Positions 8,459 to 16,098 of a DNA stretch of 55,119 bases are shown piece after piece; the stretch's first letter is position 1, and every line of letters starts with the position of its first letter. Location of the stretch: assembly GCA_022616415.1 (NCBI GenBank), contig JAKEEU010000130.1:1-55119 (forward strand), in the 5' to 3' direction. The DNA is from Candidatus Zhuqueibacterota bacterium. Its GTDB lineage: Bacteria > Zhuqueibacterota > Zhuqueibacteria > Zhuqueibacterales > Zhuqueibacteraceae. The notes beneath the pieces are model-generated. The model saw only the letters and a program-made list of their open reading frames with translations. It was not told the DNA's origin and did no database searches. The position numbers were made by a program, and so were the translations under genes.

Positions 8459-11400
8459 TTAATAAATATCCAGCACCTCTTGCTCTTGAATAACGGCCAG
8501 TTTCAGCACTTTCTTGGCAGAGCCGCCGGAAGGCAAGGTCGCATCGATATACGCGATGTACATGCCGCTTGCCACCGGGATATTGTCGTGGTTCAACAGA
8601 TCCCACTGCAAGAACTGGGCATCGTCATCCTTCTCAATACGGCGCACAAGCTGGCCGGCGAGGTTGAAGATGCGCACCGTGGCCTTGCGCGGCAGATTGT
8701 TGAAGGTGACGAATCTGAACAGGCGGTTGGTTTCCGCCGGGTTGAAGGCGTAATACGGGTTCGGATAAACACCAATCTTGTTGGCGCTGGCTTGTTCCAA
8801 CGCAGCACCAGCGGAAGGCGCCGCCACGGTGTACCGGAAAACGTCGTCAGCCGTATTCGGACGGTTGGGAACAATTGTCATGACGTTCTGATCCGTCCAG
8901 GCGTTGGTGTTGCGGCGAAGCCATGTCGCGTAATACATCACCGGTTGGGGGCCGGAAATAATATCGACCTGCCATGCCGCGTTCGGTGTTTCCGTGTAAT
9001 CCGCGTCGTAAATAAACAACCATTCGCGCGGACCGGTGGCGGCCACATTATCGCTTGAGCCGGTAATGCCTGGATTATAGCGGCCATCCACTTTTCCGCC
9101 GGCTACATTGTTTTCCAAAAAGCCAAGAGACAAGCGGCGCGGCGGGTTGGCGTCGACATCATAAACCGCCAGCGGTACGCTCTTGGTATAGTCTTGATAA
9201 GAATAACCTCCAACTGGGTTGATGATGAACGGCGCAAATTCCGGCTTGGCCGGCGCACCAGCAAAGCCACGGCCATGCCGATAGGCATAGGAGGCGTTCG
9301 GTTGATTCGGATCGAACTCTAAGTCGTTCGCCGCGGCATTGGCAAAACGAACCTCGATTTTCTTCAACTTATCCGCTGGAATGATATGTGTGCCATCACC
9401 AAATACGGTACGTGGCGAAGCCCAGCCCAATGCACCATTGAAGCCTTCGAAGCCCAAGCCATCACCGCCTGCCCATGTCAAGAAACGGCTTCCTTGCCAA
9501 GTCCAACTATTCACACCAGGGGGCGGGCCGGAGACCAACAGAAAGACGCCGCCTTCCTGGATGTCGTAATTGGTGTCGCCGCTTTGGTTTGTCTGTCCGG
9601 AGACGACGACTCTGCCTCCATCCGTCGTGTTCACCAATTTCCAGGTCGTTTCATCATTCACGGTTTCAAATCTGACTTCATAACTCTGATCTTTGCCCGT
9701 CTTGTTTGCAGCGGGATTAATCACGACCGGCAATACGACACCATCACTGGCGCCGGCATGTGAGACCGTCAGCGTATCGCCAAACACCGCTGGATACTTT
9801 GTGCCAAACGGCACTTTCGAGCGCACGGTGAGGATCAGAGGCTCGGATTCCAGCGCCGCGGGCAAAAAGCCGGTTTGCTTGGCGACGCTGTAAGCGGTCA
9901 CGCCGAGGTAATATTCCTGGCCGTTGTAAATCTTGTCAAAGTCCAGAATGTGATCGCGGTTGAATTTGAAGTAGCGGGTGATGCCACTGTTTGCGCCGAA
10001 TTGCACCGGCTTGAACAGAACTTGTCCGGAAACATTGTCGAATTGCTCGTCGAGCACGACGGTTGGGTCATCCGGCAAATCGAAGGTGGCGATGCGCTTG
10101 GCCTCACTCAACGAAGCCGAGCGCTTGGGGAATTGATAAACGTTGTATCCCTCGAAATTGTAATCACCCGGTTGGTTCACGATTGTTTCGGTCTCGCCAA
10201 CGCGCGCCAAGTCGCTGCCCCATTCCAAAATCACTTGGCCGTCCAATTCCGCCACTTTCACGTTCGGCGCGGCCGGCGGCTTCGGCACCTGGAACAAGGC
10301 GTTGAAGGTGTTTTGCGCGAAACGGTCGTTGAACTTCATAACCGACACGCTGGATAAGCGATCCGAGCCCAGACCGGCGACGAAGGCGATCACGATTTCT
10401 TGAGTGTCAGCCGGCGCCAGACTAAACGGGCCTGTGCTCAAATTGATGCGACGGTCACCGGGCGCAAAGGAATAGCCTGTGCCTAACCCATCGATGAAAC
10501 CGGTCCGCTTAACCGGATCGCCGGAAAGCGGGAAGCGATTTGGCGTTACACCGGGCGGGAATGGATAGAACTGCGCTTCCACATCCACCGGCGCGTAACC
10601 TTGCAACATGCGATACCATCTCCGTGTGCCTTGCGCATAACTGCCAGGCGGATCGGAGATGTTCGAGCCGGCCGAGAAGTACGAGAACGAGCTCATGCCA
10701 AGGTTTTTATAGCCGTCAAGGTACTTAAAATTGAAAACCGCTCTACTGCCGGGCGAGGACACACGGGGGCCAGCCAGGAAGTCAAATCCGGCCGCCGGCA
10801 CCGGCAGGTTGAACTCGTGGTAATCGGAGTCGAGGGCGTTGCCGTTATAAATGAAACCCATGCTCAATGTCGTGTCGCAACCGCAGAGGTCGTCGGCGAA
10901 GGAACCAAGATCCGGGTCCGCCCATTGCGCGCAGTACATGCTGTCGAGCGTAAAAAACCCTTTGTTGTTCTGCGCATCGATGGCGACGCCGCCCTTGTTG
11001 ATGATGCGGAAACGCTTGAAATAGATATTGCCGAGCGCATCGGTGCGCAAGTAGCCCCAGATGGTGACCTGAATTTCCAAGCCGAGCGGCTCTGAGCCGT
11101 ACAAACCTAAAGTTTGGTTGCGGTCGAGATCGTTGTACACCGTGAAAATCACTTGATCCGCCGGCGAATTCGGGTCGCTGCCGGCCACACCAGGCTCATC
11201 ATACTTGCCGTCAATCAGGTCTTTCGGATTGGTGAAAGCGGGCGACGCTTGATAGCCGGGTTGGCCGTTGCGCTCGATGTACGGTGCGCCATGCTCCACC
11301 GGCCATTCCGCCCAATCCTTGGCGTACTGATCTCTGACGCTTTGCATTTGTGCATCAGTTGCTTCTGCAACGCCGATTTCGTTGGATTCGGCTGCATCAC

Positions 11401-11905
11401 GCCGCAACGCGTTATCCGACATGACCTGCCAGTCACGGCGAACTCGGTAGATGCGGGCATTGGCGTCAGTCGGGCTCAATGGCGTTGCAGCCGCACCCGT
11501 GCCATTGACCCAGCCTTCACGCGTGCCGACGCCGTAGGTGGCGCCGCCGGCGCGGATCAGTTGCCCAAACGGCGCTGGAATTGTTTTGGCTTCATCAACG
11601 TAAGCCTTGGCGCCGAACATAAAACCATCTTGATAAATAACCCACTTGGTGCCGCGCGGGAAATACGTGCCATTGTCCGCGCCCGGGGAATGATTGGATT
11701 GGCCGTCGGAACGAACCCAGGTCCAGAGGTTGTTGATGTTCAAAATCTGGTACCGTGGGGTGCCGGTGGTTTTATAAAGCCCTTGGCCTCGGTTGCGCTT
11801 GGTCTTGTCCGGGCCTTCGGCGCCCATCGCCACCGACCAGACACACAAACCGACCAGCGCCAACACCGTGGCGAAAAATCGATACGTGCTCAATTTGTTT
11901 CTCAT
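8459..11905 (-). CDS. Large secreted protein with C-terminal sorting/FlgD-Ig-like domain
   Basis: 1148 residues from the ATG at 11905 (AAAGGG about 9 bases upstream) with a Sec signal peptide. The body is beta-rich and includes a fibronectin-like stretch near residues 550-680 (PKPPAAPNVKVAELDG, then VILEWGSD). The last about 100 residues match the general pattern of type IX sorting or FlgD-Ig domains: KIGVYPNPYYAFNPAE, VRIFNLAGQLVR, GMYIAYIDA. It ends in LDIY rather than the usual basic terminus, so export by type IX secretion is not certain. It sits between a TonB receptor gene upstream and a PorV-like gene 46 bases downstream, which suggests a receptor/cargo/exporter unit. Function unknown. 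Confidence 0.75.
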   Translation of the reverse strand: MRNKLSTYRFFATVLALVGLCVWSVAMGAEGPDKTKRNRGQGLYKTTGTPRYQILNINNLWTWVRSDGQSNHSPGADNGTYFPRGTKWVIYQDGFMFGAKAYVDEAKTIPAPFGQLIRAGGATYGVGTREGWVNGTGAAATPLSPTDANARIYRVRRDWQVMSDNALRRDAAESNEIGVAEATDAQMQSVRDQYAKDWAEWPVEHGAPYIERNGQPGYQASPAFTNPKDLIDGKYDEPGVAGSDPNSPADQVIFTVYNDLDRNQTLGLYGSEPLGLEIQVTIWGYLRTDALGNIYFKRFRIINKGGVAIDAQNNKGFFTLDSMYCAQWADPDLGSFADDLCGCDTTLSMGFIYNGNALDSDYHEFNLPVPAAGFDFLAGPRVSSPGSRAVFNFKYLDGYKNLGMSSFSYFSAGSNISDPPGSYAQGTRRWYRMLQGYAPVDVEAQFYPFPPGVTPNRFPLSGDPVKRTGFIDGLGTGYSFAPGDRRINLSTGPFSLAPADTQEIVIAFVAGLGSDRLSSVSVMKFNDRFAQNTFNALFQVPKPPAAPNVKVAELDGQVILEWGSDLARVGETETIVNQPGDYNFEGYNVYQFPKRSASLSEAKRIATFDLPDDPTVVLDEQFDNVSGQVLFKPVQFGANSGITRYFKFNRDHILDFDKIYNGQEYYLGVTAYSVAKQTGFLPAALESEPLILTVRSKVPFGTKYPAVFGDTLTVSHAGASDGVVLPVVINPAANKTGKDQSYEVRFETVNDETTWKLVNTTDGGRVVVSGQTNQSGDTNYDIQEGGVFLLVSGPPPGVNSWTWQGSRFLTWAGGDGLGFEGFNGALGWASPRTVFGDGTHIIPADKLKKIEVRFANAAANDLEFDPNQPNASYAYRHGRGFAGAPAKPEFAPFIINPVGGYSYQDYTKSVPLAVYDVDANPPRRLSLGFLENNVAGGKVDGRYNPGITGSSDNVAATGPREWLFIYDADYTETPNAAWQVDIISGPQPVMYYATWLRRNTNAWTDQNVMTIVPNRPNTADDVFRYTVAAPSAGAALEQASANKIGVYPNPYYAFNPAETNRLFRFVTFNNLPRKATVRIFNLAGQLVRRIEKDDDAQFLQWDLLNHDNIPVASGMYIAYIDATLPSGGSAKKVLKLAVIQEQEVLDIY

Positions 11906-11941
11906 ATTTTGCAACCCTTTCTTGTTTAAAGACTCAATTCA

Positions 11942-12042
11942 AACAAGTGGCAGTAGTGAGTAGCAGTAGCAGCGGCAGTGGCACAGAGAGCACAATTACT
12001 CTATGCTCTCTGCTCTCTGCCCTCCGCTCTATGCCCTCTGCT
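11942..12042 (-). repeat. Short word-array repeat between two operon genes
   Basis: The spacer consists of two degenerate arrays. One is built of GCAGTAG/GGCAGTG words (about 11948-11982) and one of CTCTATGC/CTCTGC words (about 12000-12042). CAGAGAGCA (11984-11992) pairs with TGCTCTCTG (12004-12012) to form a hairpin. No gene is encoded. Similar word arrays occur in coding DNA at about 24105-24150 and 25705-25778. Confidence 0.6.
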
Positions 12043-12043
12043 C

Positions 12044-15000
12044 TTAGAGCTCCAACAACATGCCCAGGCGAATCTGGCGCGGCGAACCGTACAAATCATT
12101 GCCGGTGGCGCCAATGTAACCCAAACGGTTTTGCAGGTTAATGGCATTATATAATGCCGTGTAGCTGGGGATGGCAGTGAACGGCGTCGAGAACGGGCTG
12201 CGCAACCAACCATCGTCTTCTGCCGTGCCGGTGCTGGGATACACATTGATGATTTGCTTGGTGTTAAACACATTCAACACTTGCGCGTAAATTTCCGTGC
12301 CGAGGCCGGCGACAGCAAAACGCTTGCTCAGATTCAGGTCAAAGTTGAAAACCCACGGCGTGGTGGAGCTGTTGAGCGGCTCTACCGGATTACGGTTGCG
12401 CGGATCGATCAACGGACGGATACCGATGTTCCACGGACTGGCCTGGCCGAGATCGAGCGGCTCTTTGATTTGTGTATAGTTGTGGCCGCTGTTGAACGTC
12501 AACAACATATTCGCACCCAGTCCACTCAGGATGGGGCCGCCGTCGCCTTTGTTGTAGCGATAATCCAACAACACCGTGCCACGGTGGGTCTGGTTGTATC
12601 CGAGATTATTAATGAAATTTGGGAAGCGTCCGGCCAGATCATCGCTCACCGGGGCAAAAGAGGCGGTGCGGCTGTCGCCAGTGCCGCGGGCGCTTGACAA
12701 GGTATAGTTGAGCCTGGCCGCCAAACGCTTGGTGCGGCGCAATTCCAGCGTCATTTCCAAGCCTTTGACGGTACCGAAATCGTTGTTTAAGAACGCCACG
12801 AGTATCGGGTTGCCTGCGGCGATATCGCCCTGCCCGGTGGAAATATAACGATCTTGGCGGAGCAGATCACGCAGATCTTTGTAGAAGGTGGTGATGGTTA
12901 AGGCGAAATTATCCGTCAACGAATGGCGGATACCCATTTCGTATTGGGTCGTGCGTTCGGGCTTGGCCAGGAAACCAATGATGCGGCCGCCACCCAGCTC
13001 GTAAGGCAAACGTGAAGTGGGAAGAACGTAGCGGCTCAGGTTGCGGACGGAGGTAATGATGCCGTTCAATTGCGACATCTGCACGTATTTGCCATATTGC
13101 GCATAAAACACCGTCTTCTCCGTTACCGGGAAGGCAAAATTGACGCGCGGCAACACATAGTTGTGGGCCTTGGTCTTGGTCAACTGGGATTCGTCAATAT
13201 AGTCGTATTGGGCATCGAAAGCCGGGGCCTCGAGACTAAGCGGTGCCGGCTCGTTGATGTCGATCTGCTCGAACCGCAGGCCGAAATTCAGCACCAAGTC
13301 GCGGTATTCGAGCTTGTTCTGAACGTAGGCCGAGCCAAAGAACGGCTTGCGCGGCCCATCCGGTCCGGAGTTGATTTTGTTGCCATCGACATCGTAGCCA
13401 TAAAAAGTGAAGGCGCCACGTTTGCTCAGCTCGATGCGACGTTGCTCCTCGCTGTCAAATTGCCGGATCACGTTGCCGGTCTGGCCATACAGATAGGTCA
13501 AAGCCGCAGCAATGTCGGTGATGGAGTAGAGGCGCATCGTCCAACGCTCGAAACGGCCACCCACCTTCAATTCCCACTTTTTGGTGACTTGGGAGGTAAA
13601 GTCAAGCGAGGCGCCGATGCTGGCTTGACTATTAATCTGGTAACTGTTATTCGGCGAGTTGGGATTCCTAAAATTAAAGCCATAAATCGTGCTATATCCC
13701 AACGGGCCTTGATAACGGCTGCGGAAACCGGTGTAACCTATCTTGGCGTTCTCCAGGCTGTCCGGATACAATTGCCAGTTGGCGCCAAAATCCGGATCCT
13801 CGTTTTCGTATTTCCGATTTGTGTAGGACACTGCCACTTCGTAGAACGTGGTCGGGTTAATGATGTGCGTGGCCTTGAGATTGGCCAAACCATATTGCCG
13901 CGTTTCATCCTGTCCACGGTGCCAAAAAAAGTTCGTCAGCGCGCCAGTAGTGAGGGAATTCCAACTGTGTCCAGTTGGGTTCTTCACATTCTGGTAGCTG
14001 CCGCTAAAACGAAACTTCAAGTTGTTGCGCAAATCGTAGGTCAGCGTGCCCTGCACCGAATTGTCTTGCCGCCAATTGGAGGGCAGATAATTGCGCTCGA
14101 AATCGATAATGCCATTCTCGGGGAGAATCACGCCAACACCGCGCGAATCGACTTCGTCGGTTTTCAGCGTGTCAATTCTCCCAGGCTCGCCGGACCGGAA
14201 AGGCTCCAAAAATCTCACGTCCCGGTCGCGCAGATAGTTGTGCTGGGCGGCCACGAAGTATTTCACTTTCCTAAAAAAAGGCAGAGGGCCGTTCAAAGTG
14301 AGCACCGCATTGCGGTAACCAAACGACGAGGTGTTGAGAAATTGCTCGCCCGGCTTGGCAAAATCATCGGTGCGATAATCCAGCGTCGCCTTGAACCGGT
14401 CGGTGCCACTGCGCAACGTGGTGCGCACGATGCCGGAGTTGGCGCCGCCGAATTCCGCCGTGTAACCGCCGGACTGCAACTGAAACTCTTCAATCGCCTC
14501 CTGAATCACGCTGATGTTTTCCGTGTTAAAGAGGGGATTGGTAACATTGGCGCCGTCGATGTAGTAGGCGACTTCGCCCTCACGACCGCCGCGGACGTAC
14601 AACGTGCCGTTTTGTTGCACGACACCCGCGTTCAAGGACACAATATTCTGCAAGCCACGAATCGGCAGGTTTTGGATGTCTTCCTGCGTGGAAAGACGAA
14701 CCGTATTCGTGGTGTTGCGTTGCACCAGTGGGCGCTCGGCCACGATTTCCAGCGAGCCGACTTCGATCGCCGACGACGCCAGCTTGAAATCCTGCGTCGT
14801 GGTCAAACCGGCGCTGACACGAACGTTTGAGAGTTCCACCGGCTGATATCCGATGTAGGACACTTTCAGCGTGTACAAACCTGCCGGCACACCCAAGACG
14901 ACATAGTCGCCATTGAGATCGGCCGCCGCACCGAGAGTCGTTCCATCAATCGTTACGTTGGCGCCGATCAAGGGATCGCCGGATTCCCTGTCCGTCACCC

Positions 15001-15085
15001 TGCCGCGCAGCTTGCCATCCTGCGCAAAAACCAAGGCCGGCAGCAGGAACAAGACGCACACAGCTAACAACGCTTTGCGCAACAT
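12044..15085 (-). CDS. TonB-dependent receptor with carboxypeptidase-regulatory-like domain
   Basis: 1013 residues with a clear Sec signal peptide (MLRKALLAVCVLFLLPALVF then AQ). Residues about 25-105 are a carboxypeptidase-regulatory-like sandwich (GRVTDRESGDPLIGANVTID). A plug domain follows at about 115-235 (LYVRGGREGEVAYYIDGANV and EFGGANSGIVRTTLRSGT), then a barrel of about 770 residues. It resembles the OMR-type receptors of Bacteroidota and KSB1 rather than SusC. The start has a strong Shine-Dalgarno (TAAGGAGG). A sigma70-like promoter at 15147-15174, about 60 bases upstream, is shared with the SusC1 gene at the other end of the window. It heads the operon with the 8459-11905 and 7351-8412 genes. 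Confidence 0.9.
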   Translation of the reverse strand: MLRKALLAVCVLFLLPALVFAQDGKLRGRVTDRESGDPLIGANVTIDGTTLGAAADLNGDYVVLGVPAGLYTLKVSYIGYQPVELSNVRVSAGLTTTQDFKLASSAIEVGSLEIVAERPLVQRNTTNTVRLSTQEDIQNLPIRGLQNIVSLNAGVVQQNGTLYVRGGREGEVAYYIDGANVTNPLFNTENISVIQEAIEEFQLQSGGYTAEFGGANSGIVRTTLRSGTDRFKATLDYRTDDFAKPGEQFLNTSSFGYRNAVLTLNGPLPFFRKVKYFVAAQHNYLRDRDVRFLEPFRSGEPGRIDTLKTDEVDSRGVGVILPENGIIDFERNYLPSNWRQDNSVQGTLTYDLRNNLKFRFSGSYQNVKNPTGHSWNSLTTGALTNFFWHRGQDETRQYGLANLKATHIINPTTFYEVAVSYTNRKYENEDPDFGANWQLYPDSLENAKIGYTGFRSRYQGPLGYSTIYGFNFRNPNSPNNSYQINSQASIGASLDFTSQVTKKWELKVGGRFERWTMRLYSITDIAAALTYLYGQTGNVIRQFDSEEQRRIELSKRGAFTFYGYDVDGNKINSGPDGPRKPFFGSAYVQNKLEYRDLVLNFGLRFEQIDINEPAPLSLEAPAFDAQYDYIDESQLTKTKAHNYVLPRVNFAFPVTEKTVFYAQYGKYVQMSQLNGIITSVRNLSRYVLPTSRLPYELGGGRIIGFLAKPERTTQYEMGIRHSLTDNFALTITTFYKDLRDLLRQDRYISTGQGDIAAGNPILVAFLNNDFGTVKGLEMTLELRRTKRLAARLNYTLSSARGTGDSRTASFAPVSDDLAGRFPNFINNLGYNQTHRGTVLLDYRYNKGDGGPILSGLGANMLLTFNSGHNYTQIKEPLDLGQASPWNIGIRPLIDPRNRNPVEPLNSSTTPWVFNFDLNLSKRFAVAGLGTEIYAQVLNVFNTKQIINVYPSTGTAEDDGWLRSPFSTPFTAIPSYTALYNAINLQNRLGYIGATGNDLYGSPRQIRLGMLLEL

Positions 15086-15146
15086 GCTTTGCCTCCTTAA
15101 TAATGTTTGTGGTGAATTAAACGATTTGTCACAGCAGACGAAACTT

Positions 15147-15174
15147 CTTATATTCGTTAAGGGTTATTTTGTAA
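15147..15174 (-). promoter_or_regulatory. Putative sigma70-like promoter, conserved with 55017-55044
   Basis: On the minus strand, TTACAA (15169-15174) and TATAAG (15147-15152) are separated by 16 bases, with the start codon of the TonB receptor gene about 60 bases beyond. The same hexamers, spacing and most of the spacer recur at 55017-55044 upstream of SusC1, in both cases directly beside the same repeat. This is a sequence reading; no transcript data are available. Confidence 0.5.
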
Positions 15175-15176
15175 CT

Positions 15177-15258
15177 GTCATTGGGAGCGTCTCTCAGCGA
15201 AGCAATCTTTTGAAAATCACGAGAGTGTCCCGCTGAAAAGCGGGACGCTCGCAATGAC
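15177..15258. repeat. MITE-like palindromic repeat, copy 1
   Basis: The ends are inverted repeats: GTCATTGGGAGCGTC (15177-15191) and GACGCTCGCAATGAC (15244-15258), with one mismatch. The inside contains CAGCGAAGCAATC and the short palindrome GTCCCGCTGAAAAGCGGGAC. A related copy lies at 55046-55119. Repeats with GTCATTGCGAGCG ends are familiar from many FCB and candidate-phylum genomes. Its outer edge abuts the putative promoter. Confidence 0.75.
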
Positions 15259-15859
15259 TCACATTCCCACCCGAAACGAGTATATACACACCATGTCCCT
15301 TACTTTCTCGTCGAGATTAATAACAACACACGAACGGGAAAGACGCACAGACGCATCGACACGATCTGCCAAGAATTTGCAGCTAATTCGGTTTAATAGT
15401 GACCTGAATAATTTGTTTGAGCAAGCGGATTGAATGAGCGGAAGAGCCTACAACCATGACTCTACCCGACACCACAACTTCCTTCGCGTACGTCACGAGA
15501 TAACATCGTTCAAAAGAAACGACTTCTCTTTTACAGCCAACAGCTTTTTACTCAAGCACAAACAAATGAGGATGGAAAACACACATAAAAAAGATTGGAA
15601 ACAGCGCGACCTTGTGACCTAATAAGACCGACTATCTCTATGCACGGACTATGCCATTCAATATATTGTTGTTAGTATATTGTTAAATACTATATATAGT
15701 GATTATAAAATTTTTTCTATGCAATTAGCTGCATCTATGCGGACAATTGTTGCATAGAATTAAAATAAGGAGCGCGGACTTTCTTGTCCGCAATGCGCGT
15801 ATGGGCTAGAAAGTCCACCCCAGTACTCAGAATACCGTTAACAAATTTTGTGAAATTCG
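15259..15859. other. AT-rich intergenic region with two inverted repeats, no gene
   Basis: About 600 bases without a credible gene. The stretch 15655-15720 is very AT-rich. TTCTATGCAA (15715-15724) is repeated inverted as TTGCATAGAA (15750-15759). GCGGAC (15774-15779) pairs with GTCCGC (15786-15791) across TTTCTT. Small open frames here show no coding character. Confidence 0.5.
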
Positions 15860-15871
15860 CAAGCACAAGCT

Positions 15872-15960
15872 TTACCGCTTTTCCTCAGCCAAGACAAAGG
15901 ATTTGGCGATGCTGGCCACGACACTGGAATCCTGCACGGCGCTGACCTTCACTTCCAATT
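15872..15960 (-). pseudogene. Relic of the 3' end of a GWxTD-type gene
   Basis: The last about 29 codons of a small frame (LEVKVSAVQDSSVVASIA through KSFVLAEEKR and stop) match the C-terminus of the GWxTD-type protein encoded at 47514-49340 almost residue for residue. The nucleotide similarity runs from a shared AAGCACAAG just beyond the stop (from about 15860) to about 15960, then ends abruptly. Upstream sequence is unrelated and contains a hairpin. This is best read as the tail of a lost paralogous gene; differences are largely at third codon positions, implying the paralogue was functional for some time. Confidence 0.75.
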
Positions 15961-15984
15961 TTCTCCGCCGAAGACCACCGAAGC

Positions 15985-16032
15985 CACCGAGTGTCGCCGA
16001 ACAATTCACAAATCTTTCGGCGACACTCGGTG
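15985..16032 (-). other. Stable hairpin, 17-bp perfect stem
   Basis: CACCGAGTGTCGCCGAA (15985-16001) pairs perfectly with TTCGGCGACACTCGGTG (16016-16032) around a 14-base loop. It lies 67-114 bases after the stop of the 16099-19743 gene and upstream of the gene relic. There is no T-run on either side, so it may stabilise a 3' end rather than terminate transcription. Confidence 0.6.
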
Positions 16033-16052
16033 AATTCGGCGCATTTCGGTGA

Positions 16053-16096
16053 AAAAACTTGCTCTGCTTGTAAAGATTTTCGGCTCTCAAAATCTC
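16053..16096. repeat. 44-base dispersed repeat, copy 1
   Basis: AACTTGCTC, then TAAAGATTTTCGGCTCTC and AAAATCTC, is repeated at 35051-35093 with three base differences. It contains the small stem AGATTTT/AAAATCT. Both copies lie in intergenic DNA just beyond gene ends. Confidence 0.65.
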
Positions 16097-16098
16097 AG

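Noticed and set aside
13070..14830. Long plus-strand open frame (586 codons) opposite the TonB receptor gene
   Set aside because: It is the antisense shadow of a clear receptor gene, has no domain-like text and no ribosome site. The same holds for the other long plus-strand frames opposite the CRTAC and Sus genes.
15434..15622. Plus-strand open frame of 62 codons in the intergenic region
   Set aside because: No ribosome site, no recognisable text, and a base composition like its AT-rich surroundings.
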